Source of the DNA: Kaiparowitsia sp041742695
GTDB lineage: Bacteria; Cyanobacteriota; Cyanobacteriia; Elainellales; Elainellaceae
DNA: 9,933 nt
Reading direction: 5' to 3'
Assembly (NCBI GenBank): GCA_041742695.1
Contig: JBGTOF010000095.1
Span: 1 to 9,933 of the forward strand
Part shown: piece after piece, positions 1 through 5,659 of the stretch
Position numbering within the stretch: the stretch's first letter is position 1
Layout of the letters: each line of letters starts with the position of its first letter
Notes under the pieces: generated by a model
Seen by the model: only the letters and a program-made list of their open reading frames with translations
Told to the model about the DNA's origin: nothing
The model's database searches: none
Translations under genes and position numbers: made by a program

Positions 1-891
1 GTATTTACCAATCTGACGCAGGATCACCTGGACTATCACACAGATATGGAAGACTACTTCCTCAGCAAGGCGCGGCTGTTTTCGCCAGAGTTGCTGCGGG
101 GTCGCGCCGTCATTAACCTGGATGACTCCTATGGCCAGCGGCTGATTCAAGAGGGGATGACGGGCGATCGCCCGATCTGGACCTACAGCACGCGCAATCA
201 GCAGGCCGATCTGTGGACGGGCGATCTGGCCTATGAATCGGATGGGGTGCGCGGGATGCTGCATACCCCAGCGGGAACGGTGCCTTTTAAGTCACCCTTG
301 GTGGGGCAGTTCAACCTGTCGAATCTGCTGGCAGCGGTGGGAGCCGCGCTGCACCTGGGCGTGGACTTAGCCGCGATGATGGAAGCCCTGCCCCAGTTTG
401 GCGGCGTGCCCGGACGGGTAGAGCAGGTGCAGGTGCAGCCTCATCAAGACATCAGCGTTATTGTGGACTATGCCCACACCCCAGACAGCCTAGAGAATCT
501 GCTGACGGCATCGCGCCCGTTTATTCCGGGACGGATGATTTGTGTATTTGGCTGTGGGGGCGATCGCGATCGCACCAAACGCCCTCAAATGGGCAGCATC
601 GCGGCTCGTTTAGCAGACTGGGTCATCGTTACCTCCGATAACCCCCGCACGGAGAACCCCCAGCGCATTTTAGACGATGTCGTAGCGGGCATTCCAACAG
701 GCGTGAATCCGCTAGTGGAGGGCGATCGCGCTATCGCCATCCGCACCGCCATCCTGCAAGCGCAACCCGGCGACGGCGTGCTGATTGCAGGAAAAGGCCA
801 TGAAGACTACCAGATTCTAGGCACTGAAAAAGTGCACTTCGACGACCGAGAGCAAGCCCGAGCGGCGCTAGAACAGCGGTTTTCCCACTAG
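1..891 (+). CDS. murE: UDP-N-acetylmuramoyl-tripeptide synthetase MurE (5'-truncated by window edge)
   Basis: This cytoplasmic ligase adds meso-diaminopimelate to UDP-MurNAc-L-Ala-D-Glu, using ATP, in peptidoglycan precursor synthesis. The frame is open from base 1 and reads VFTNLTQDHLDYH, the central Mur ligase motif, so the gene starts to the left of the window. The 296 residues present are roughly the last 60% of a normal MurE of about 500 residues; the ATP-binding P-loop should lie outside. Further marks are VIVDYAHTPDSL (bases 460-495), FGCGGDRDRTKRP (about 547-585), and DNPRTE at 637-654. In MurE enzymes the DNPR motif recognises meso-diaminopimelate, so DAP rather than lysine is inferred as the substrate. 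GKGHEDYQ near the C-terminus is also typical. The gene ends with TAG at 889-891. The GGDRDR stretch is encoded by two overlapping HIP1 octamers (560-573). No T-rich terminator follows. Confidence 0.96.
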   Translation, partial: VFTNLTQDHLDYHTDMEDYFLSKARLFSPELLRGRAVINLDDSYGQRLIQEGMTGDRPIWTYSTRNQQADLWTGDLAYESDGVRGMLHTPAGTVPFKSPLVGQFNLSNLLAAVGAALHLGVDLAAMMEALPQFGGVPGRVEQVQVQPHQDISVIVDYAHTPDSLENLLTASRPFIPGRMICVFGCGGDRDRTKRPQMGSIAARLADWVIVTSDNPRTENPQRILDDVVAGIPTGVNPLVEGDRAIAIRTAILQAQPGDGVLIAGKGHEDYQILGTEKVHFDDREQARAALEQRFSH

Positions 892-937
892 TCCGTACCG
901 TTTTAACGAGTCGGCCTCTGGGTCGGCCCATTGAACC

Positions 938-968
938 CACACCGCGAAGCCGCAAGCCGCGCAGTGTG
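938..968 (+). other. Imperfect hairpin between murE and the cupin gene
   Basis: CACACCGCG (938-946) can pair with CGCAGTGTG (960-968), giving eight pairs interrupted by one C-A mismatch around a 13-nt loop. It lies 46 nt past the murE stop. No run of T follows, so it is at best a 3'-end processing element or weak terminator. It may also be a chance pairing in GC-rich sequence. Confidence 0.25.
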
Positions 969-1020
969 CAAATCGCTCTACCGCTTGATCGGAATCTTTA
1001 AAATTGCAGGCTATTGAACC

Positions 1021-1409
1021 ATGACTCAGCGTCTTCAAATCGACTCTCTTTCAGCCTTTCGAGACGAGCGCGGTGTGGTTTTAAGCCACTACTCGAAGCG
1101 GATTTAGCTGCACAGCGAGATGTGCATGTGGTGCTCACCGAGCCGGGCTGTGTGCGGGGCAACCATGTGCATCAACACGGCACCGAATGTATGACGGTCT
1201 ATGGTCCAGCGCTAATTCGGGTGCAAGAGGGCGATACGCTCACAGAATGGGCGGTGCCTCCCGACGATATTATGCGCGTCACCATTCCGGCAGGCGTGGC
1301 CCATGCGGTCAAAAATACGGGCGATCGCCCCAATCTCATAGTCGTATTCAACACCGACGCCTACAATCCCGATCAGCCCGACGTGCGCTCGGTCCTGCTG
1401 TTTGATTAA
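1021..1409 (+). pseudogene. Cupin-fold protein (dTDP-4-dehydrorhamnose 3,5-epimerase-like), frameshifted near its start
   Basis: The product resembles small single-domain cupins related to the sugar 3,5-epimerase/CapF type. Both cupin motifs are present in the main frame: GNHVHQHGTE (metal-type HxH...E) and PAGVAHAVKN, with LTEPGCVRG before the first. The ATG at 1021 opens MTQRLQIDSLSAFRDERGVV, which resembles the expected N-terminus of this family but stops at TAG 1105-1107. The rest of the protein (FKPLLEADL onward) continues in the frame one base back from 1080 to TAA at 1407-1409. Adding one T to the TTTT run at 1079-1082 would join them as DERGVVFKPLLE and give a 129-residue protein. As it stands, the long frame could only start at TTG 1014 with an unrelated N-terminus. 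A true mutation, a sequencing error in a homopolymer, or (least likely) ribosomal slippage would each explain this. The substrate cannot be inferred. Neighbours murE and the exported protein give no operon evidence. Confidence 0.85.
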
Positions 1410-1453
1410 CGCTGGAATTCTGAGCGCGGTCGAAGCCAGCCATGGTTTCAAAA

Positions 1454-1482
1454 TTAGCAACCTCAGACAATTCTTTTATACT
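1454..1482 (+). promoter_or_regulatory. Candidate sigma-70-type promoter for the exported YbaY-domain protein
   Basis: TTAGCA (1454-1459) and TATACT (1477-1482) are separated by 17 bases, which fits a -35/-10 pair with four of six and five of six consensus matches. Transcription would start near 1489 and leave a leader of about 230 nt before the ATG at 1721. The call rests on consensus matching only. Confidence 0.45.
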
Positions 1483-1720
1483 CCCCTTATAGAGTTCTAA
1501 GCATGGCATTAGTCATGGCTAGATCTAACTCAGTTAGGCGGAGCGTTGACGACGCGATCCGTTTCCCTAACTAAGCAGCTCTAGCCCGTTAGCTAGACCA
1601 AGACAGGAGGAGCACCGCTATTGGCATCTAGGCCAATAGCGATCGCCCGCTCACCACCTCCCCCAGGTGTAGTTGTGGAGTCAGCACCGCTGACCAATTC
1701 GTTTAGGTGTGAGTTTAAAC
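1483..1720 (+). promoter_or_regulatory. Hairpin-rich noncoding leader
   Basis: This stretch separates the cupin gene from the exported protein and holds no convincing gene. It contains three hairpins in a row. The first has a perfect 10-bp stem (1616-1625 with 1632-1641, arms around GCTATTGGC, 6-nt loop). The second is CACCT/AGGTG (1655-1659 with 1665-1669). The third is a 6-bp stem GTCAGC/GCTGAC with loop ACC (1680-1694). None has a T tract, so they do not look like terminators on either strand. Further upstream are several CTAAC/GTTAG inverted repeats (about 1525-1595). The right arm of the first hairpin runs into a HIP1 octamer (1639-1646). It matches no riboswitch class that I recognise. 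Confidence 0.4.
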
Positions 1721-2998
1721 ATGAATCAATCTGTGTTGTTCCGTGCATTGAGCGCAGGGTTAGGCATTGCCTTGTTCGGCCAGGGATTGGCGATCGCCCT
1801 GCCCGCCCCGCTGTCACTGCTAGCACAGTCCGAAGCGGCTGACAGCCCCACCAGCGACTGGTACAACTGCCTTACCCGAGAGGTGTTTCCACCCGACAAG
1901 CAAGCCTGGTGCGATAGCCTGAATCGGCTGCTCAACGGCTCCTATAGCATGCCAACGCTAGGGCCAGAGCCTCAGGTTGGGGTGATCAACTTCGAAAACG
2001 GACAGTTTTCTGATCCCAACCGCGAATTCGTAGCAACTCTGTTTCGTGAACAGGGTCGAGTCGCCATTGGAGATATCACCAGAGATGGGGAAACAGATGC
2101 GGTGATGGTGATGGTGGTGAACACGGGCGGCAGTGGAAATTTTGTTTACTTAGCGCCTGTGTTGGATGTGGACGGCACGCCAAACTCACTGATGCCAGTG
2201 GGATTGGGCGATCGCACTCGAGTTAACGACGTCACGATTCTGGGCGATAACCAGTTCAGCGTCAACATGGTAGTCCAGGGCCCCAACGACCCTGCCTGCT
2301 GCCCCTCGCGAGAAGTGACACAGTTCTACGCCATAGAAAATGGCGAAGTCGTGTCGATTGCTCCGCCCGAGGGCGCGGCTCCAGACCCAGATACCACTCT
2401 CCTCGAAGGCAAAACCGTGGCATTCTTCCAAACCAGGGGCTATGCCGTGCGTGTCTTTGTTCGGGATGGCATTGCTCGCCTGAATTTGTTTAATAAACAA
2501 ACCGGCCAGCTTGAACTGAATGAAGTGTCTGCCGTCGTCACGCCCGATCCCGAAGGCGTGACCTACAGCTACGATGGTCCCACGTGGGCTCATGTCTATC
2601 TCAACAACGTCAGCGGTCAGACTCTCATGGTAGACGGCACACTCCAGCAGGACTACGAGTCCGTCTCGGGTACGGTGACATACCGTCCTCGCATTGCCCT
2701 ACCGCCCAATGCAGTGGTTGAAGTGAGTCTGGCTGATGTAAGCCGTGCCGATGCCCCTGCCACCGTGCTGGCCTGCCAAGCCTGGGTCACCGACGGGCGA
2801 CAGGTTCCCTTTGCCTTTGATCTAGCCTATGATCCCAATCAGATCGATAGCCGCTTCACCTATGCAGTACAGGCGCGCATCTCGGTAGATGGGCAGTTGC
2901 AGTTCATTAACACCACTCGCTTTAATGTCATCACTAACAACAATCCCACCGACAGCGTCGAGATTGTAGTGGAGCCTGTGGCATCCAATTCTCAGTAA
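1721..2998 (+). CDS. Exported protein with LppP/LprE-like and YbaY-type domains
   Basis: This is a 425-residue protein of unknown role, probably in the periplasm or outer envelope. The ATG at 1721 is preferred because AGG at 1705-1707 sits at a usable distance; the in-frame GTG at 1709 almost touches that site. Residues 1-35 form a signal peptide (RALSAGLGIALFG core, likely cut after an Ala near 35). There is no lipobox cysteine, so it is probably not a lipoprotein. Residues about 97-205 resemble the LppP/LprE family: GDITRDGETDAVMV, NTGGSGNFVYLAPVL, VVQGPNDPACCPSREV with the paired Cys193-Cys194. Residues about 316-419 resemble the YbaY/YscW family: GTVTYRPRIALPPNAVVEV, a TYAVQARI strand and a closing VEIVVEPV. 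The middle (about 230-305) is not recognised. Family assignments come from memory of the patterns. It probably has its own promoter at 1454-1482. Confidence 0.8.
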   Translation: MNQSVLFRALSAGLGIALFGQGLAIALPAPLSLLAQSEAADSPTSDWYNCLTREVFPPDKQAWCDSLNRLLNGSYSMPTLGPEPQVGVINFENGQFSDPNREFVATLFREQGRVAIGDITRDGETDAVMVMVVNTGGSGNFVYLAPVLDVDGTPNSLMPVGLGDRTRVNDVTILGDNQFSVNMVVQGPNDPACCPSREVTQFYAIENGEVVSIAPPEGAAPDPDTTLLEGKTVAFFQTRGYAVRVFVRDGIARLNLFNKQTGQLELNEVSAVVTPDPEGVTYSYDGPTWAHVYLNNVSGQTLMVDGTLQQDYESVSGTVTYRPRIALPPNAVVEVSLADVSRADAPATVLACQAWVTDGRQVPFAFDLAYDPNQIDSRFTYAVQARISVDGQLQFINTTRFNVITNNNPTDSVEIVVEPVASNSQ

Positions 2999-3223
2999 TC
3001 GACCTGCTGTAAATGGCCGATCTTTCTCCCAAAGCGCCGCAAGCGAAAAAGACAGATTTACAGGGTGAAAGCCTTGTTTCAACGTGAGTTTAAAGCGAGT
3101 TAGTTGTTGCCATTTGGAGAGCCCATGCCTGGCATTCCAGATGGCGGCTTAACATCTTGAGATTGGCTTGGGTAAGCGTCGTCTACTCAAACCCATCCAC
3201 CGGTTTTTCTGTCATGGATTTGC
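2999..3223. other. Gene-free stretch after the exported protein, with inverted repeats
   Basis: No credible gene is seen here. CTGTAAAT (3007-3014) is inverted as ATTTACAG (3056-3063), with about 40 nt between the arms. A better stem is formed by 3109-3118 (GCCATTTGGA) and 3136-3145 (TCCAGATGGC): ten pairs including one G-U, with a 17-nt loop. No T tract follows either one. They may end or stabilise the upstream transcript, but nothing more can be said. Confidence 0.35.
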
Positions 3224-3260
3224 AAAAAAATCAGGGCACCTCGTCATAATGAGGTGCTCT
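3224..3260 (-). terminator. Rho-independent terminator of the long DUF4278 gene
   Basis: Read on the minus strand, AGAGCACCTC (3260-3251) and GAGGTGCCCT (3242-3233) form a 10-bp stem with one wobble pair and an 8-nt loop. After a two-base spacer (GA) the strand runs into seven T residues (complement of 3230-3224). This is a standard intrinsic terminator shape. It lies 125 nt past the stop of the minus-strand gene at 3386. The 3' untranslated stretch in between has two short palindromes (3272-3287 TTTAGC/GCTAAA and 3303-3316 TTTATC/GATAAA). The plus strand has no T tract after this hairpin, so it acts in one direction only. Confidence 0.75.
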
Positions 3261-3385
3261 GGAGATCTAACTTTAGCTCTAGCTAAATCAAAAATTTGTG
3301 TCTTTATCTGGATAAAGTACACCGGTAAACTGATCGAAAAACTTACGAGAGCCTCCGCTGAAGCCCCTTTGCCGACTTGGCTCCG

Positions 3386-3775
3386 TTAGCTGATCGAAGC
3401 GTGGCTGCGATCATAGGTGGCCCAAAAACCAGGATGCACTTTGCCCTGCACATGGTTCCAATACTGAGCGGCCTTTTCGCCATCTAAACCTACGCTGGTG
3501 GCAGCACGGCTTAGCATAACTTGCTGACGACGCTTTACCTGACGGTGATGATTCATCATCAAGATGCGCGCGCGATCGCCGCTAAGGGTGACAGCCGGGT
3601 CAGTCGCTTCCACAAACGTCACGGGGGCAACGTCTTCTACGTCATCCGCCACTGCTTGGTTTGTGCTGTATCGAGTTCCTCGATAGGAAAGATTAGTGGT
3701 TGTGGGGTTGCTGTTCTGCAAACCAACTGCAGGAGCACCCAGCGTGTAAGTTGCACCACGATAGTTGAGTTTCAT
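3386..3775 (-). CDS. DUF4278 domain-containing protein, long copy
   Basis: This 129-residue protein has no known function. The N-terminal part carries two copies of the DUF4278 signature: MKLNYRGATY at 1-10 and LSYRGTRYS at about 29-37. Proteins of this family are common in cyanobacteria and mostly small. Residues 1-43 align without gaps with the short copy encoded at 3944-4102. The remaining 86 residues (from about ADDVEDVAP) are absent from that copy. They include a basic stretch (HHRQVKRRQQ) and an end rich in aromatic and His residues (YWNHVQGKVHPGFWATYDR). No signal peptide or membrane segment is visible. The gene has its own candidate promoter (3901-3928), the conserved 56-nt leader, and an intrinsic terminator at 3224-3260, so it is probably a single transcription unit, with readthrough from the short copy possible. 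AGGCGAGACC just before the ATG is a likely ribosome binding site. Confidence 0.85.
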   Translation of the reverse strand: MKLNYRGATYTLGAPAVGLQNSNPTTTNLSYRGTRYSTNQAVADDVEDVAPVTFVEATDPAVTLSGDRARILMMNHHRQVKRRQQVMLSRAATSVGLDGEKAAQYWNHVQGKVHPGFWATYDRSHASIS

Positions 3776-3800
3776 AGGTCTCGCCTCGTTTAATGATGAG

Positions 3801-3856
3801 TAGATTGAGGCGCGTTCCTTCGGGACTGCTCCCTACTTCCGTCCCATCCGTTGAGC
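3801..3856 (-). repeat. Conserved 56-nt leader block, copy A (before long DUF4278 gene)
   Basis: This block lies 25 nt upstream of the ATG at 3775 and matches 4131-4186 at 55 of 56 positions by my hand alignment; the one difference is at 3829/4159. On the minus strand it can form GGGAC/GTCCC (3841-3845 with 3822-3826). The substitution falls between the arms, outside that stem. Looser similarity extends from about 3655 (within the coding region) to about 3915. It lies downstream of the candidate -10 at 3901-3906, so it would be transcribed as 5' untranslated RNA. Confidence 0.85.
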
Positions 3857-3900
3857 CGATTGCCACTCAGCAATCAACCCAACCTTTGAGGGATGAACGA

Positions 3901-3928
3901 ATTCTATTTCTGTATTTGCTATCAGCAA
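3901..3928 (-). promoter_or_regulatory. Candidate promoter of the long DUF4278 gene
   Basis: On the minus strand TTGCTG (3928-3923) is followed after 16 bases by TAGAAT (3906-3901). Transcription would begin near 3895 and give a leader of about 120 nt containing the conserved block. Similarity to the other copy fades within this stretch, as expected if the shared unit begins at the transcript start. Confidence 0.35.
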
Positions 3929-3943
3929 CCTGAAGCGTAACGA

Positions 3944-4102
3944 TTAGCACTCAGGGGCGTCTTTAACATTGGCCACTACTGGCTGGTTGGTTCTGTACCG
4001 AATGCCCCGATAAGAGAGGTCAGTCGTGGTGGGGTTGCTGTTTTGCAGACCCACAGCAGCAGTTGTAGTTGCGTATGTAGCGCCACGGTAGTTAAGTTTC
4101 AC
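3944..4102 (-). CDS. DUF4278 domain-containing protein, short copy (GTG start)
   Basis: This 52-residue gene is easily missed because it is short and starts with GTG (complement of 4100-4102); the stop is TAA at 3946-3944. It begins MKLNYRGATY, has LSYRGIRYRT at about 29-38, and ends in NVKDAPEC. Thirty-two of the first 42 residues equal the long copy at 3386-3775, and the block QNSNPTTT is identical. About 72% of bases agree over the shared 43 codons, with most changes in third positions, so the reading frame has been kept under selection. The start is fixed by alignment with the long copy's ATG and by the same AGGCGAGACC sequence upstream. It ends 168 nt before the long copy. Function unknown; it consists of essentially one DUF4278 unit. 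Confidence 0.8.
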   Translation of the reverse strand: MKLNYRGATYATTTAAVGLQNSNPTTTDLSYRGIRYRTNQPVVANVKDAPEC

Positions 4103-4130
4103 AGGTCTCGCCTCTTTAGTATGTGATGTG

Positions 4131-4186
4131 TAGATTGAGGCGCGTTCCTTCGGGACTGTTCCCTACTTCCGTCCCATCCGTTGAGC
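4131..4186 (-). repeat. Conserved 56-nt leader block, copy B (before short DUF4278 gene)
   Basis: This is the second copy of the block at 3801-3856, placed 28 nt before the GTG start at 4102. GGGAC/GTCCC arms are at 4152-4156 and 4171-4175. Just past the block the copies diverge: this one has a HIP1 octamer (4185-4192) where copy A has a degenerate form (GCCGATTGCC). The similarity returns around GAGGGATGAACGAATT and ends near 4241. Beyond it, up to the next gene at 4387, I see only a 6-bp hairpin GACATT/AATGTC at 4292-4310. Confidence 0.85.
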
Positions 4187-4244
4187 GATCGCCATGTAGC
4201 AATCCACTGCAAATGAGGGATGAACGAATTCCTTTCTGTATCTA

Positions 4245-4273
4245 TTGTTACCGTTTTGAATCTTTGCTGTCAA
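4245..4273 (-). promoter_or_regulatory. Candidate promoter of the short DUF4278 gene
   Basis: A perfect TTGACA (complement of 4273-4268) is followed after 17 bases by TAACAA (4250-4245), a weak -10 box. A start near 4238 would coincide with the edge of the sequence shared with the long copy and give a leader of about 135 nt. Support is consensus matching only. Confidence 0.35.
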
Positions 4274-4386
4274 CATCTGCAGAGGGAATTGGACATTTTT
4301 TAACAATGTCTGTCGAAGGGCTGCGTGGGGAACCCAACCAGTAGGTGAGGAGAGCCGAACCCAAGCAGTCTCAAGCTTGCCGCCAG

Positions 4387-4956
4387 TCAGGCTTGCAGTA
4401 AGTCAGGCTGCAATGATGCAGGCTGTAGAGGATAGTCAGCCTGTACCACCCACTGCTGACCCGAGTGGATCAGGAGCGTGAGGCGATCGCCCAAAAACTC
4501 TGCCTGCATAGAACGAGCCTCCAGTTCGGCCCAGGCGCGCTGAAATACGGCAGGCGTCATCTGGCGCGACGCAACGGTGATATGGGGTGCAAAGGGGCGC
4601 GTTTTGGAGGCTGCATCCACAATACCTAGGTCTGTCTCTAGCTGCTGCATCAGCGTGGCCTGCAGCTGTAATAGGGCGGGCGATCGCACCACGTGAATAT
4701 ACAGCACACGCGGCGCAAACGCTCCAAACCCTTCCAGCGCAATCGGTACCGCAGTTTGTGTAGAGGCAAATAGGGCTAGTGTCGCCTCTAACTGAGGCAC
4801 CTGCTCCATCGGCCACTCAAACGGGGGTTGCAGGGTAACGTGAGGCGGGGCGTTGGTTGTTCTGGTCTGATGGCGATCGCTCAACTCCTGAATCACGCTA
4901 TTGGCGTCACTCATAATAGGCGGCGGCGGAATAACAGCAATGAAGAATCGTGGCAT
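4387..4956 (-). CDS. 2'-5' RNA ligase family protein (2H phosphoesterase)
   Basis: This 189-residue protein belongs to the 2H superfamily, whose members hydrolyse 2',3'-cyclic phosphates or join RNA ends through 2'-5' bonds. Two HxT motifs form the active site: PPHVTLQ (His39, Thr41) and FAPHITVA (His125, Thr127), spaced as in the bacterial ThpR/LigT group. The start MPRFFIAVIPP, with the family's opening strand, supports the ATG at 4956; AAGG lies about seven bases upstream. There is no signal peptide, so it is cytoplasmic. The last residues (LQPASLQPDLLQA) are encoded by short CTGCA-rich repeats and may be a disordered tail. The exact substrate in cyanobacteria is not known to me. The gene is upstream of the DUF4278 pair on the same strand, but 284 nt away, so co-transcription is unlikely. 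Confidence 0.87.
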   Translation of the reverse strand: MPRFFIAVIPPPPIMSDANSVIQELSDRHQTRTTNAPPHVTLQPPFEWPMEQVPQLEATLALFASTQTAVPIALEGFGAFAPRVLYIHVVRSPALLQLQATLMQQLETDLGIVDAASKTRPFAPHITVASRQMTPAVFQRAWAELEARSMQAEFLGDRLTLLIHSGQQWVVQADYPLQPASLQPDLLQA

Positions 4957-5262
4957 AGTTAACCTTGGCTTAGTTGGCTAGGCTATGCTAGAAGCCGACT
5001 CACCGCTGATTTGTCTTACGCAGCTATCCCTGCCATACCCCCTCAAGATAACGCCACTATTGACATAGATCATGCCTGCAGCTACGGATGTGCGGGGTAA
5101 TGGTGTACCAGGGAAATGTGGAGGGTTAAGCGACGACAAACCTAATCAGCAGGGACATTCTTTTCTAGCGAGTCTAGCGAGTTCCTTAGAGCCTAGTTTT
5201 CCATACCTGATGCTCACGCCAAGCTGGCATCGCTATCTTTCACGTTCACACCGACGCAGACT
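4957..5262. other. Divergent intergenic region between the 2H phosphoesterase and YciI-like genes
   Basis: No gene is seen. It should hold promoters in both directions. On the plus strand there is a perfect TTGACA at 5060-5065, but the sequence 17 bases on (TACGGA, 5083-5088) is a poor -10 box. A 9-bp unit TCTAGCGAG is repeated twice in tandem at 5164-5181. Frames crossing this stretch are short and run out of frame into the next gene. Confidence 0.4.
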
Positions 5263-5529
5263 ATGCCCTGGTTTGTCAAAATTGAGAAAGGCTTAGTAGA
5301 TAAGCCCACTTTCGACCAGTTTGTGCCTGCACATCTCTCGTTTGTGCGCACCCTCAAAGAAAAAGGTCACCAGGCCAAAACAGGGTACTGGGCAGAGCGC
5401 GGCGGCGGCATGATGGTGTTTCAGGCTGAGTCGCTAGAAGAAGCGCAAACCATCGTAAATCAAGACCCGCTCATTCAAAATGGCTGCGTGAGCTATGAGC
5501 TGCACGAGTGGCGTGTCGTGCTTGAATAA
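5263..5529 (+). CDS. YciI family protein
   Basis: This is a small 88-residue protein of the YciI family, a ferredoxin-like fold of mostly unknown function; some relatives are dehalogenase- or lactone-cleavage-like. The conserved His of PAHLSFV (His24) and Asp of NQDPLIQNG (Asp68) form the family's presumed active pair. GGGMMVFQAESLEEAQ (about 47-62) fits the central strand and helix, and YELHEWRVV the last strand. The length equals the family norm. The start MPWFVKIEKG fits the first strand; no strong ribosome binding site precedes it. It lies 130 nt upstream of smpB with two hairpins between, so it is probably a separate unit. No substrate can be inferred. Confidence 0.85.
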   Translation: MPWFVKIEKGLVDKPTFDQFVPAHLSFVRTLKEKGHQAKTGYWAERGGGMMVFQAESLEEAQTIVNQDPLIQNGCVSYELHEWRVVLE

Positions 5530-5543
5530 TCTGAAAGAATACG

Positions 5544-5563
5544 GATCGCTTACTATAGCGATC
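5544..5563 (+). other. Perfect 7-bp hairpin after the YciI-like gene
   Basis: GATCGCT (5544-5550) pairs exactly with AGCGATC (5557-5563) around a 6-nt loop; a flanking G-U pair extends it to eight. It starts 14 nt after the stop codon, where a 3' stabilising or terminating hairpin is expected, but no T run follows. Confidence 0.4.
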
Positions 5564-5611
5564 TACAGCGATGAGCTAAATCGTTGATAGTGGAGTCGGG
5601 CAACCGTTGAG

Positions 5612-5636
5612 TTGGGGCAATCGGCGATCGCCCCAA
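5612..5636 (+). other. Hairpin just before smpB
   Basis: TTGGGGC (5612-5618) pairs exactly with GCCCCAA (5630-5636) with an 11-nt loop that includes most of a HIP1 octamer. It ends nine bases before the smpB ribosome binding site AAGGA (5646-5650). It could affect smpB translation or end an upstream transcript; there is no T tract. Confidence 0.35.
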
Positions 5637-5659
5637 TCGCACAATTAAGGACACGCTGA

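Noticed and set aside
3168..3389. 73-codon plus-strand frame in the intergenic region
   Set aside because: It runs through the minus-strand terminator hairpin, its product shows no recognisable pattern, and it has no good start context.
4123..4344. 73-codon plus-strand frame overlapping the conserved leader block
   Set aside because: It overlaps the duplicated noncoding block on the opposite strand. In copy A the matching frame is not maintained to the same extent, and the product looks random.
5072..5296. 74-codon frame before the YciI-like gene
   Set aside because: It overlaps the start of the YciI-like gene in another frame and has low-complexity, Ser/Arg-rich content with no family resemblance.
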